NCBI GenBank assembly: GCA_001247695.2
Contig: LGRX02034704.1
Coordinates: forward strand, 1 to 64,000
Reading direction: 5' to 3'
DNA length: 64,000 bases
Source: Cymbomonas tetramitiformis
Lineage: Eukaryota > Chlorophyta > Pyramimonadophyceae > Pyramimonadales > Pyramimonadaceae
Positions 53,166-62,530 of the stretch are shown here, in pieces (positions within the stretch are counted from its first letter, which is position 1; each line of letters begins with the position of its first letter). Position numbers and translations under genes: made by a program. The notes under the pieces were generated by a model that was given only the letters and a program-made list of their open reading frames with translations, was not told the DNA's origin and did no database searches.

Positions 53166-53950
53166 GGCTGTTTGGCATCTTTGGGTTTGGGTGTCACGTT
53201 CGAACCCAAACCCAAAGCATCTGCCTTAGAAATAGATTGCGCGTTTCGCGCACAAGTAACTTGAAGCCTTGAGCTTCTGGTAACTTAAATATATGTATCT
53301 TGGCAGTATTCGTGCCAAGTTCGTGCTCTAGGACGCACGGGAAGCCCTCGGCTGTTTGGCATCTTTGGGTTTGGGTGTCACGTTCGAACCCAAACCCAAA
53401 ACATCTGCCTTAGAAATAGATTGCGCGTTTCGCGCACAAGTAACTTGAAGCCTTGAGCTTCTGGTAACTTAAATATATGTACCATGGTAGTATTCGTGCC
53501 AAGTTTCGTGCGTTAGGACGCACGGGAAGCCCTCGGCTGTTTGGCATCTTTGGGTTTGGGTGTCACCTTCGAACCCAAACCCAAAGGCAAAGGCATAGGA
53601 CAGTTTCGTAGATTCTGTCCCGATGCCTTTGCAACCTCGCTTGCTAACTCATATTACAATGAATATTCAACATTCAAGCGTTGGATACCCCACGCCAACG
53701 GGAAGCGCTCGGCTGATTTGTTATTTGGGTATGCGCACCCAAATGACAAAAAACGCATCTTTGAAACTCGTTAGTTTCAAAGATGCGTGGCCGATGCCTT
53801 CGTGCTTATGTGTGTTAATCCATATGAAATATTCCATGGAATAAATGTGAATATCCCGCACAAACGGGAAGCGCTCGGCCGTTTTGTAAAATTAGGGTGC
53901 ACCCAAAATACAAAACGCATCTTTGAAACTCGGAAGTTTCAAAGATGCTT
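53166..53950. repeat. Five tandem ~180-bp units each carrying a hairpin
   Basis: Units start with CGGGAAGC-CTCGGCTG near 53165, 53343, 53523, 53698 and 53868. Each has a stem that differs between units but stays paired: GGGTTTGGGT/ACCCAAACCC (units 1-3), TATTTGGGT/ACCCAAATG (4), ATTAGGGTG/CACCCAAAAT (5). Units 4 and 5 add CGCATCTTTGAAACTCG...TTTCAAAGATGCG. Apparent ORFs are by-products. Confidence 0.8.
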
Positions 53951-55071
53951 GCCGGTCGCGTGCAGCGGTAAAAGGCAAGTCAAAGGGTTTAGAATCTAGA
54001 AGAAGTACAGGGGCCTTTTTTTCAAGCAGGACACGCCGTGAGTGTCTATTACAACGGCGCCCACCATTATCACAAGCGAGACAAACCTTCTTAAAGCTTT
54101 TTGGAGGCTTCCTCATGATGGCACCAGCGGGAACGAGAGCGTTTGACCTGTGTGCACATTATTTGAACACGAGTCGTGAAAAGGACCACCGGTCATAGCC
54201 GGATGACATCAAGAAAACTTATTCTAAATTAACGATGAAACGGGTTATTCTAAGATTAAGAAAACTTATTCTATATTAATTATTTTTCCAAACATATATC
54301 AACACTACACCTGCGCGGATACCATCAAATTGAACCTATAGATATGTCCCAATCATATTTGGGCGGTAGGCCCGGTTGGAATGCATATATTGGCTCGTTG
54401 GCTCGTTGGCTTCCCCTCTAATATATTGGCTCGTTGGTTTCCCCCTAAAACAGTGGTCACGCGAGCTGACCAGCCAGCCATCATAATTGCTTGCTAGAGG
54501 GCATATATCGCAAGGTTGGTGTGTGCGGCACATTAAATCTTCAAGTATATATGTATTGCGAATTTCTGAAAGTCTAACATCATCCAAATATCTTATTTTT
54601 CGACTGGCGTGTACATTTTAGAATGGATGAATGCCAATTTCTAAAGTCCGAAATTCACTAAATTCGGAATTTGCATTGTGTTGAACATGCGCCATGCTGA
54701 AATAGAGCGGAAATGATGATGAGGGTGCGAAGTAACCGATTCAGTTATCTTATTTGGTCATAAACTCAAGATGTATAACCATGAGCATCACCGTGAGCCC
54801 CCATGTGACTCCTAATACTCAAAATAACGGTGGTCCTTGTGGTAGGACCACCATTTTCTTCAAGCTTTTGGTGAAATTACACCCCTAAAGCGTGTCGTTC
54901 AACCACACACCTAAAGTCTCATGGGGGCCGCCGCTATAAGAAATAAAATTCATTTAACTCATAAATATCATGTGCAAATGTTGCCTGTGCCTCAAATAGT
55001 CGATTTGGTGATCGAAACCGCAATTGCCCATTGGTCCTTGTGGTACGGACCATGAATTTGGGTAGTAGCCA

Positions 55072-55142
55072 TCAAGCGTCGGCGTTTAGCCAATCATGGC
55101 CAGTGTCGCAGTGTAAAAATTAAGAGTGCGTGGGTCCAAACC
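55072..55142 (-). other. Leader of element B next to its 5' LTR
   Basis: TTTAGCCAATCATGGCCAGT and GTGCGTGGGTCCAAACCT; the LTR-proximal hairpin of family A is not preserved here. Confidence 0.6.
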
Positions 55143-56039
55143 TGCTGAATATATCAGCTTGACTGTATATTCGATGTTTGTGATAATCAGAATAGATAAA
55201 AGGTGAGAATTAAGAGAAGTCTTCCCGTTTTATGTTCGGGGTCTAGGGTTCCGGGACCGGTGATAGTCATACACCCTAACTATAGGAATGACAGTCGGGG
55301 CGTCACTTCCAACAGTCGTCGAGGTCAAAGGAGGCCAGCTCCAGTCCAGCCGATTGAAACTCCGTACGTAGCTGCACCACCGGATCGGAGAGGAGGCCAG
55401 CGTCGTTCGTACTGCGGAAGTGGTGCTTCTTGTCACCAAGGACATCCTCGCGGACACCCGCTTGGCCCATTGACGATGACGATGCGCTTTGTAGACCTCG
55501 TCGACCAGCTTGCACCGCTCCTACAAGTACTTCCTGGTCGCCACGTCTGCATCCTCATTTGAAGTCGGATTGGGGGTCGGAACAGCTGGCGTACGCACCG
55601 TCGGACTGTTTCGAACCCTGTCTTATAGCCCCAGCGAGGCATCGATGTCACTGTCCCTCTCAAGGGACTTCTTCAAGTGATTACACCCATACTCTGAAAA
55701 GCCTGAGGGGAGGTGGTACGCATGCGCGCGGTCGGGTGTCGTGGCGGAAAAACGGCAATGTGCAGTAGCCGCGGAGAGGAGCGAAGAGAGCGAAGCGGCG
55801 AGGGGCACTCGAAGAGGCCGTCGAAGTCGAAGGTGTCGCGAACACCAACCCAAAAAACAGTAACCAGCAGGGCTAGTGACCGGTGCAAAACTGAAGTCGA
55901 ACATTGCTAAGACCAACCCGGAACGAAGCTCGTTCCCCATGGCCGCCACTCCCAGTCGCTCACCGCAAACAACTCATACCATAATTCCTAGTCGCACCCA
56001 AACGCGCCCGCGCGCACCACCTCTCCAAGCGGCCGTTTA

Positions 56040-58575
56040 TGACGGAGATGCCAACTTTCCCCCCATAGATAGGGGGGGAGCAGTGGTGCACCTTTCTGTC
56101 ACCCCTCGCCTGGCTGTCACTTGCAGTGCTGTCCGTGTCACTGTGTCACAGGCTCCCGAACCCTAAAGTCTGTTCAACATTTGTTATTATCAACTTTAGA
56201 CTTCACCAGCCTGACACGCCTGCCCTTTTCCGCTTCACAGTGACAGTCAATATATACACATATATCTCCTGTTCTATAAGGTTATAGCCCACGCACCTTC
56301 AGTGTTGGCTTGGTTTTTGTTCTCTGGTTCGCTTCGCGCCTTGCGACTCTACCCGACATCTATTCGACATCTTCCGACATCCCGACATCAGCGCCGGACC
56401 GCCTTACAACAGCACCGGCCGACACCGCATTGAGCCACCTCCCGACATCTATTCGACATCTACCACCGGTTTTTTGCCGCACACCCAGTGTGCTTCAATT
56501 CACCGCTGGACAAACGCTATTTTATTCCCGCAATGGCCTCTACCCGACGTGAAGGGCTTGGTTCAGCTCTGCGTGCTGCCCGCACGCGGGGAGCCGCCAC
56601 CCCGTCACATTCGCCCTCGGGATCGCAGAGTACCCCTGTTTCATCCCGTGGACGCCGTAGGATTGTAGGGACATCTTCATTGCGGTCTAAGCCGACATCA
56701 ACGGTCGACGCCCCGACGGCTTTCGACTATTTCAATGACCCCGACGTGTTGGGGACCACGCCCGTGGAGGAGGGCCGCGAGGATGAGTACGTCGACCAGC
56801 TGGCTTACGCATTTCAGTACGGCAGCGATCTCCTGTCCTTCTTCAAGTCCACTGGTCTCAAGATGCCCGCTGGTTTTACTCTGGACACTGCTACTGCCGA
56901 CGTTGACTTCAACGCCCTGCTTTCTGGATTGGCCCACGTGCTGTATCCCGTGTCTTATCACGAGGCAGCGAAGCTTCTCGACCTCGAGCACGACCACGAG
57001 TTTTACCACGTCACCGTCAACGAGATCCTCTTCAGCATTTTACCGCATCCACTTCGTGGTAACGCTCTCAGCGTTTATCACGAATGTGCCCGCCACCACC
57101 CCGCCGACGGCCGCTACGCACTGCAGCGGCTGCGTTACGAGGTCGAGGGCGTGCCCGACTCCGACGGCATGCGTTTCTGGACCCAGCTGCGGGCGGTTGT
57201 GCTCACCGAGATTGAGGACCCCGCCCCACAGCTTGCCCTGATTCGACGCCTTGGTGACCGCCACCAAAAGCTAAAGCCCAACTACAACGACTCTGACCGC
57301 GTTGCGGACCTCTGGCACGTTCTGTCCGAGTCCGCCAAGAAGTCACCGTACGTAGCCCCCCTTTACTTGGTTGTGCTACGCGAGTTGCGGGCGGGTGCCA
57401 CATTCACCTTTGCCCGCCTTGCACTCCGCATCCGCCTTGCATTTCGGGACGAGAGCCCCCTCGCCACACTCTCTCCCTCTTCCGCACCTCCCGCCGCTTC
57501 CGACATCCCGCCCGAGGGTTCCGGCTACCGCCCCAAAGGTGGCGGCCAGAAGCCCCCTCAGCACCCTCCTCGCCCCGTTGCCATGGCCCTCCGGGCGCAG
57601 AAGCAATCCATGGCGCCCTTGGAGGGCAAGTGGGTGACCGACACGCCCAACTCGCTTTACCGCAAGTGGTCGGGTACCGGGTTCCCCTGCACCGTGTGCT
57701 TCCGGCTCTGGAACGTCACGGACGCTCATCCCGACACGCGTGGTGCGTGTCCCTGGGTGTGCATCGAGGCCTTCGCCAACGACAGGCACTTGGAGATGTC
57801 CAAGCCGGCCGCTTCCCGCCCGTCCCTCGACGCGTCCGCTGCTGTGATGTCGTTGCCACCGCCCGCAGTGGACACGCCTGCCCCACTTGTTGAGGGCCAG
57901 ACGGCTGCGGCATTCCACTCCGTGCGGCTTACTGAGCTCGCACCTGGTGGTGGCGACGCAATCGACCCCGTCGGCACCGACGCTCTGGTGGTGCCTGCGA
58001 AGGATGCGGACACCTCCCCGCCGCCCGATGAACCTGAAGAGCCTGCCTGCTTCGGAGCCGCATTTGACGATGAGGACGACACCGACTGGCCGGCCCTCCG
58101 CTCTTCGCCGATTTGGTTGCCCAAGTCCTCCGCTGTCACCGGCGATGTGCATGGCGACTTCCCAAGACCCTAAGTATCGGGCTAGAGATGTGAATGCAAC
58201 TAGCGCCACGGCATGGAATTGCTTCTAGCTAGGTTGAAAAAGGCCTCTTTGAGTTGACATTTGACATTTCTTTTAGCCGCCTGTCCGGGTGTACCGGCTG
58301 GCCCTGCAGTGCACCTCCCGCCTTCGGGGTGAGGTGGTGTGACGGAGATGCCAACTTTCCCCCCATAGGGGGGGAGCAGTGGTGCACCTTTCTGTCACCC
58401 CTCGCCTGGCTGTCACTTGCAGTGCTGTCCGTGTCACTGTGTCACAGGCTCCCGAACCCTAAAGTCTGTTCAACATTTGTTATTATCAACTTTAGACTTC
58501 ACCAGCCTGACACGCCTGCCCTTTTCCGCTTCACAGTGATAGTCAATATATACACATATATCTCCTGTTCTATAA
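56040..58575 (+). mobile_element. Young gag-only LTR element F in the leader of A
   Basis: LTRs at 56040-56279 and 58340-58575 begin TGACGGAGATGCC and end TCTATAA. They differ by one 4-bp indel and one substitution, so insertion was recent. Duplication GTTTA at 56035-56039 and 58576-58580; the uninterrupted target is at 43270-43300. A purine tract GGGGTGAGGTGGTG immediately precedes the 3' LTR. The interior has one intact ORF and no pol. Confidence 0.9.
56533..58173 (+). CDS. Gag-like protein of element F (546 aa, intact)
   Basis: ATG at 56533 (MASTRREGLGSALRAARTRG), stop TAA at 58171-58173. A basic Ser/Arg N-terminus is followed by a helical gag-like body from VDQLAYAFQYGSDLLSFF to about residue 320, a Pro-rich linker and a Cys/His cluster C-TV-C-FRLWNVTDA-H-PDTRGA-C standing where a zinc knuckle is expected. 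The C-terminal region is acidic (AAFDDEDDTDWPALRSS). Unlike A and B there is no hydrophobic anchor. The frame is open throughout, matching the near-identical LTRs. Confidence 0.85.
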   Translation: MASTRREGLGSALRAARTRGAATPSHSPSGSQSTPVSSRGRRRIVGTSSLRSKPTSTVDAPTAFDYFNDPDVLGTTPVEEGREDEYVDQLAYAFQYGSDLLSFFKSTGLKMPAGFTLDTATADVDFNALLSGLAHVLYPVSYHEAAKLLDLEHDHEFYHVTVNEILFSILPHPLRGNALSVYHECARHHPADGRYALQRLRYEVEGVPDSDGMRFWTQLRAVVLTEIEDPAPQLALIRRLGDRHQKLKPNYNDSDRVADLWHVLSESAKKSPYVAPLYLVVLRELRAGATFTFARLALRIRLAFRDESPLATLSPSSAPPAASDIPPEGSGYRPKGGGQKPPQHPPRPVAMALRAQKQSMAPLEGKWVTDTPNSLYRKWSGTGFPCTVCFRLWNVTDAHPDTRGACPWVCIEAFANDRHLEMSKPAASRPSLDASAAVMSLPPPAVDTPAPLVEGQTAAAFHSVRLTELAPGGGDAIDPVGTDALVVPAKDADTSPPPDEPEEPACFGAAFDDEDDTDWPALRSSPIWLPKSSAVTGDVHGDFPRP

Positions 58576-58615
58576 GTTTAGCCAATCATGGCCAAATCAG
58601 CAAGTGGTCGTAAAA

Positions 58616-58639
58616 GCGTGGACGAATGGGTCCACGACC
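58616..58639 (-). promoter_or_regulatory. Hairpin at the primer-binding position of element A
   Basis: CGTGGAC-gaatgg-GTCCACG directly beside the 5' LTR boundary. Other copies have CGTGGA/TCCACG (43341 side) and CGTGA/TCACG (13483 side), so pairing is kept while bases change. No tRNA-complementary TGG starts exactly at the LTR edge. Confidence 0.6.
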
Positions 58640-58677
58640 TACTGGAATATCCTAGTCCAAAGATATCAGATACTCAG

Positions 58678-58956
58678 CAGGGAACATATCAACCCCCTAT
58701 GGCCGGTCTGTGGCCGTACGATGAGGGCTGTGGCCGAGGTTTGGCCGAGTGTGCTTTTGCTTGTTGGCCGAAACGAATTATGTAAATTTTTGAAAATTCC
58801 CCCGAAATTTTGCGATTTTTATGATATTGCCATACATAAAATTAAAATTTTACGCCTACGGCGGGCAATTTTAGATTTTGGCAGGGATGGCCGAAATTTG
58901 GCCGATGGAAATTTTGAGTGTCGGCCGTACGACATAAAAGTTTGATATGTTCCCTG
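58678..58956. mobile_element. hAT-type MITE, 279 bp, in the 5' LTR of A
   Basis: Inverted ends CAGGGAACATATCAA / TTTGATATGTTCCCTG, 8-bp duplication ATACTCAG (58670-58677, 58957-58964); the 3' LTR has the unbroken GATACTCAGTGAACTC. An 8-bp duplication with CAGGG ends is characteristic of hAT. The interior is rich in TGGCCG; a relative lies at 28440-28600. Confidence 0.9.
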
Positions 58957-59089
58957 ATACTCAGTGAACTCAATATAGATAGACTCTCTAGATAAATAAA
59001 CCCTAAGCTAGTTATACCCGAAACGGTCTCGTACGGTCTCGGAGTCTAGCCTACAAATCAATCAGCAGTCCAGAGTTGGCCTAGGGATC

Positions 59090-59845
59090 TGATACGGCGA
59101 GATAAACAGGCCGTGAATATATTATCAATATACAAGTTAACACTGCGAAGTTGGACAGCAACGCAAGTGTAAGAAATAGCGGGTGATGAGGGCAGTCTCT
59201 GAGTGAAGATCTGCTTGAAGCCCAACGCTTCCTCATCTTATACCATACGTCTCCTATCATCATAGATAGTACCGCCATTGGGTTGTGAACCCGAGACGTA
59301 GGTTGAACGACCAGTGTTAATAATAAAACATTTACGCTAGCAAAGGGGACAAAGTCCTGAGAGTGCGGTATCCCTGCAAAGCAGGCTAGTGAAGACACCA
59401 GGGGCTACTCCCTCTACTAGTGTTGTGATAACGAATAGTTCGTTCATACGGTGCATGCGTGTTCCGCACATGCTTAAAGCAAAGATGGTTCTTGTTTGTT
59501 ACTTCAAGATGTATCTTGCTTTGTCATCTTCGAGTTCGACGTACGAACTCTCGATGACAGGGTCATTCAAGTCTTTCCTTGAATAATGACAGATGATGTG
59601 ACATTATCATCTGGCGACAGGTACAGTCATGGTCGACCGTACTGACGACTGTCATAATAATATATGACTCGACCGACTGTCATAATAATATATGACACGA
59701 CCGACTGTCATAATAATATATGACACGACCGACTGTCATAATAATATATGACACGACCGACATGACATGACATGGTATGACATGTCTGACAGGTATGACA
59801 CGTATGTCATGTATGACACATATGTCATCGGTCATGACCCTGACA
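59090..59845. mobile_element. Solo-LTR-like insertion, 756 bp
   Basis: TGATACGGCG...CCTGACA with 5-bp duplication GGATC (59085-59089, 59846-59850) inside the 5' LTR of A; the 3' LTR has the unbroken GGGATCTGTCATAGG. TG..CA ends and a 5-bp duplication suit a solo LTR. It carries four tandem 28-bp units of CGACCGACTGTCATAATAAT plus ATATGACA (about 59650-59765) and a GGGTT-GTG-AACCC hairpin near 59280. Confidence 0.8.
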
Positions 59846-59911
59846 GGATCTGTCATAGGGGCCTGCACCGCGCGGGACTCCCGGTCAAGGCTGCCTATAC
59901 AGAAATTAGCA

Positions 59912-60100
59912 GCCACGGGCCGTTACAAAATTAGATTTAAGCCACCGGGCTATTTTAGATATTTAGAATAGAAAAACAATCCACCGGGCCACATAGGAAT
60001 AAAAATTGTTGCCACCGGGCCAACTCGGATACTAAATAAAGCCGCCGGGCCAAATAGGAATAAAAATTGTTACCACCCGGCTATCTTACAATTTCCCCTA
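59912..60100. repeat. GCCACCGGGC satellite, right part of the A target
   Basis: GCCACCGGGC followed by AT-rich 25-30 bp (TTAGAATAAAAATTGTT type), about five units. Confidence 0.75.
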
Positions 60101-60398
60101 TTTATATTATTTCGTATGAGAAAACGGAGAAAAAAAATATAATTCCCCCGAAAAAGTGCTAATTCTTAATTGATAAATTTGAGAATACATCCTGTAGATG
60201 AAGATACAAGATTTGAAGATAGAGAGAGCGAAAGCTCTCCCCTCTACACGACGACGAGTATGAAACGCTCAGTGGAGTGGCTTGAAGCGCATTGAGTCGA
60301 GAGTGCTGACCACTCCAAGATGAGTAAATTATCGTAAACAAAGTTTCTGGAGATGGCTAGGTGATATCTCGTCTACACCGTTGTCCGAGAACTTCAGT

Positions 60399-62068
60399 AT
60401 GCCACGATCGTCTGTCGAACATGCTGCCCCTGCGATTTCTCGAACCAAGTGGTACGAGATCTTGGCAGACTTCAGTTGGGATCCCGACGAAGCAGAACAG
60501 CGTTGGGTCGATACATATAGGTACGGCGCTGTAAACATGCATATTTGTCAAATAGTTGGCCGAGGTAGCTGTGGGGCTGACCTCGCGTTTTAGGTGTAGG
60601 GCTTCCGTCGCAGTTTAGCTTTTGGGACTGATGTTCCCTTGTAACTCTGGGTCTGACGTCGCGTTGTTTTGAAACCTCCACAGCTGGGAACAGCTACTTG
60701 TGGAGCTTTTACGGGCCTTCTCCACAGAGAAGGATCTGAATCTCAGGATGCAGCTGTTGATTTTCCTGGAGGAACGTGCCAGTGGTCCTCTGCTTTTGAG
60801 TGGCGATCCGACCTCCAACCTGAACAGGTATGACTGCGGCAGCCCCGTATCCTCAGTCCTTTCTTTCACGGTTTCAGGACGACCCTTGGTCTAGGCTCGT
60901 TGGTCTAGTTCGTATCGCGGGAACGTGGTACCACCCACCAATTTCTGATTGCAAGTAACAAGTGGCCCTTGCCACCACCTTCGTATCGCTGACCCGGGAA
61001 AATGGCGCAGCGGACGCAATTTCATGTTACGCGTTCTTCTCCCCAATCTGGTTGAAAAGTCGAAGCGCGAACGGTTGTCACGGCTCTCGCTCAGCCGAAG
61101 TTGGTATGTCGTGCAGCGTGTTAAACTGGGGCGCATCATATACAATCGAAATAAATAAACAGGGCGCAACAGTCCTTGTCTCGCGCAGCTTGCAACAAGG
61201 AGGAAAGGGGCGAAATACTATGTGACCTGTCGTTGCTCGTCTCTGCTCTCTCGAAGTCCTGCTCGGAGGATCACCATGGAGCGCGCCACTTTTCCCGCCA
61301 CTTTTCAGGGTGGCCCAAAAGCTCAACCACGTCTTGACCGCTCCCGTCGACGGCGCGAACATCACGTACAGTCTCAAAGGGCAAGTTCTAGTCACCACAA
61401 CTGTGCTTCTCATCGAGCTGGACGCAGTGAAGCTCGATCCCGGCTTGCTGGAGTCGTTTGTAGACCTTCTGTACAGCGTGGTGCAGAACATTAATTCCTC
61501 CGGAGACCGCGAGGTGACTCTCTCCTCGCAGCGCCCGCGCACCATGCCGCGCGGACCGCTACCGCGCATACCTCGATAGGAGGCCTTGCAAACCTGCGAA
61601 TGATCTTCAGAGTGTACAAGAGCTGGATCCACAAACTCCACCTGTCCGCTGTGCTCCATGTTCCATGACAGCACCTGATATGTCCTGGCATCGGGCAGTA
61701 GCGCCTTGCCGCTCGCTAGCAGGGCTGCCTCACTTTTCTGCGTGTTTGGCGCGACGTCGGCACGTCGCTCTGCCGAGAGTGACGACCGCGAGAGTTGCGA
61801 CTTCTCCCGCTTGGCTGCGGTTTCAAGCAAGCCGTGTCTCAGCGCGTTTCTCAAGGAAGTTTGCCTTTGCTTCACCTTGCCACACACCGTGGCCGATGCG
61901 CGCTCCACTCTGTAGCCCCGGTAACGCTCATCTTGTCACTCTGGTCACTGACAAGGGGCAGCTGCGTTGCAGCTGCGAGGCCTCGCCTGCGAGAGCCTCC
62001 GGGAACTGGAGTGGGCGTACCCGTGCCTGCTCTCTGCCGGGCTCGGCAATCTCTTCAAGCTTGCACAG
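60399..62068 (+). CDS. AP5B1: AP-5 complex subunit beta-like, N-terminal exons (partial)
   Basis: Proposed exons 60399-60520, 60684-60827, 61309-61513 and 61973-62068; all introns are GT-AG and phases fit (2, 2, 0, 0). Translation: MPRSSVEHAAPAISRTKWYE..., then WEQLLVELLRAFSTEKDLN, VAQKLNHVLTAPVDGAN...LVTTTVLLIELDAV, and LRGLACESLRELEWAYPCLL. The last segment resembles the 'ACECLRELE..yPglL' block of AP5B1, a trafficking-complex subunit at late endosomes; the rest is helical and compatible. Only about 190 of ~1000 residues are found and the next exon is not clear (an in-frame TGA follows the best acceptor). The gene may be longer with unseen exons, or a truncated copy. The family call rests mainly on one block. 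Confidence 0.45.
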
Positions 62069-62414
62069 GTACATTCGCGGATGTTGGCCCCACGATTCAG
62101 GGGGATCCGACGTTTCAGAAGCTTGGGTTCGGGAGCTGACGTGACGACTCTCTTCGGCTTGACTTGCAGTGAGTTGGCGAGCTGCAGGACTCCGTGAAGT
62201 GTAGGCGAGCGGGCTGTCCCTCGGTGCCTGCACCTCTGGACGGGCCAAGCTCCCCTGAAGTTGAAGCCTGTCCGGATCCTTGGTTTCTGTGGTTTCCGCT
62301 GGGCACGGCGGCGGCGCTAGCTCTGATTAAGTGCCTTCGTGTTGCACTAGTACCATGTGGTATTTTTCAGGGAGATAAAGGGGGAGAAACTAAAGTGAAG
62401 CCAAAGCCCCGGAT
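62069..62414. other. Possible continuation of the AP5B1-like gene
   Basis: Good acceptor-like sites exist at about 62168 (TTGACTTGCAG) but no long coding continuation. No other gene. Confidence 0.3.
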
Positions 62415-62530
62415 ATCCAGAGATATGCTTCAGATGGGCCTTGGACGGGCCCATCCAGAGATATGCTTCAGATGGGCCTTGGACGGGCCCATCCAGAGAT
62501 ATGCTTCAGATGGGCCTTGGACTTGCCCAT
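62415..62530. repeat. 38-bp tandem repeat, three units
   Basis: CCAGAGATATGCTTCAGATG followed by GGCCTTGGACGGGCCCAT repeated three times, nearly identical. Confidence 0.9.

Larger units (their letters stand above)
52748..54283. mobile_element. Inverted-repeat element inside HP-5
   Basis: Ends are ~90-bp imperfect inverted repeats built of TTTAGAATA words and closing on ATGTCATCCGGCTATGACCG (52820-52839 and the complement at 54190-54209). Just outside, AATTATTTACCAAACATATA (left) and AATTATTTTTCCAAACATATA (right) are in direct orientation, about 20 bp, either an unusually long target duplication or older repeats. A second inverted pair (AATAGACACTCACGGCGTGT at 53083 and its complement at about 54033-54052) lies inside. 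Confidence 0.7.
52433..55071. mobile_element. Hairpin-ended element (HP-5), 2.64 kb, in the leader of B
   Basis: Starts TGGCTACTGCCCC, ends GGGTAGTAGCCA, flanked by TCAA (52429-52432, 55072-55075). Paired hairpins GTCCT...AGGAC at 52449-52464 and 52480-52495 at the left. Single hairpins GGTCCT...AGGACC at 55033-55051 and, 201 bp inward, 54832-54849 at the right. TTTGGTCATAAACTCAAG near the inner hairpin matches HP-1 (reverse strand, about 9576-9595). Its extra length is due to an inner element at about 52748-54283. No transposase ORF. Confidence 0.9.
48983..55314 (-). mobile_element. LTR retroelement B (gag-only) nested in A
   Basis: Flanked by GTCGT (48978-48982, 55315-55319); the empty site is GGGGGTCGTCGAGGTCAAAG near 8406. 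LTRs: right (5' on minus) 55143-55314, 172 bp, from TGTTGGAAGTGACGCC to ATATTCAGCA on its own strand; left (3') 48983-about 49147, with its outermost bases altered. TG...CA ends and TGTTGGAA resemble many Ty1/copia LTRs. The leader at 55142-55072 shares GTTTAGCCAATCATGGCCA with family A. Net length without its insertions is about 3.2 kb. Only gag is present. Confidence 0.85.
45636..55949 (-). pseudogene. Gag/membrane polyprotein gene of element A, in pieces
   Basis: Pieces, in order of translation: 55949-55320 (start MGNELRSGLVLAMFDFSF, a damaged hydrophobic segment, then DSDIDASLGL and FQSAGLELASFDLDD), 48982-48826, 48147-46878 and 46321-45636. The zinc knuckle is C-GR-C-KKAGKGEQY-H-FYRD-C, then VDLTGYDTDDYS, the CGKPP motif, a hydrophobic SFLSFFASQ segment, and a tail rich in Tyr/Phe/His (AGFFSYYYGMDFHEATAGLYY). 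Insertions after codons for DLTGYD..., LIKGC and DDPL split it, and frameshifts occur in addition. It matches copy A2 over its whole gag. Confidence 0.8.
45147..59911 (-). mobile_element. Gag-only LTR retroelement A with a nest of later insertions
   Basis: Bounded by TACTGGAATATCC on the left and ATTAGCA on the right and flanked by GCCAC (45142-45146 and 59912-59916), a 5-bp target duplication inside a GCCACCGGGC satellite. Reading right to left: 5' LTR, leader with hairpin, N-terminal membrane segment, gag, zinc knuckle, CGKPP motif, membrane segment, aromatic-rich tail, purine tract, 3' LTR. Subtracting six insertions with their duplications (558, 678, 6337, 2541, 287 and 761 bp) leaves about 3.6 kb, with no protease, RT or integrase. 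Such gag-only elements depend on another element's pol; the Ty3-type copy at 31.7-40 kb is a candidate type of helper, but this is a guess. Confidence 0.85.
58640..59911 (-). repeat. 5' LTR of element A, twice interrupted
   Basis: LTR parts 58640-58677, 58965-59089 and 59851-59911. Removing both insertions and duplications leaves 224 bp, equal to the 258-bp 3' LTR minus a 34-bp deletion after AGTCTAGCCTAC. Confidence 0.85.

Noticed and set aside
61078..61908. 276-codon minus-strand ORF
   Set aside because: Antisense to the better-supported spliced exons of the AP5B1-like gene; composition is Arg/Ser-rich with no domain.
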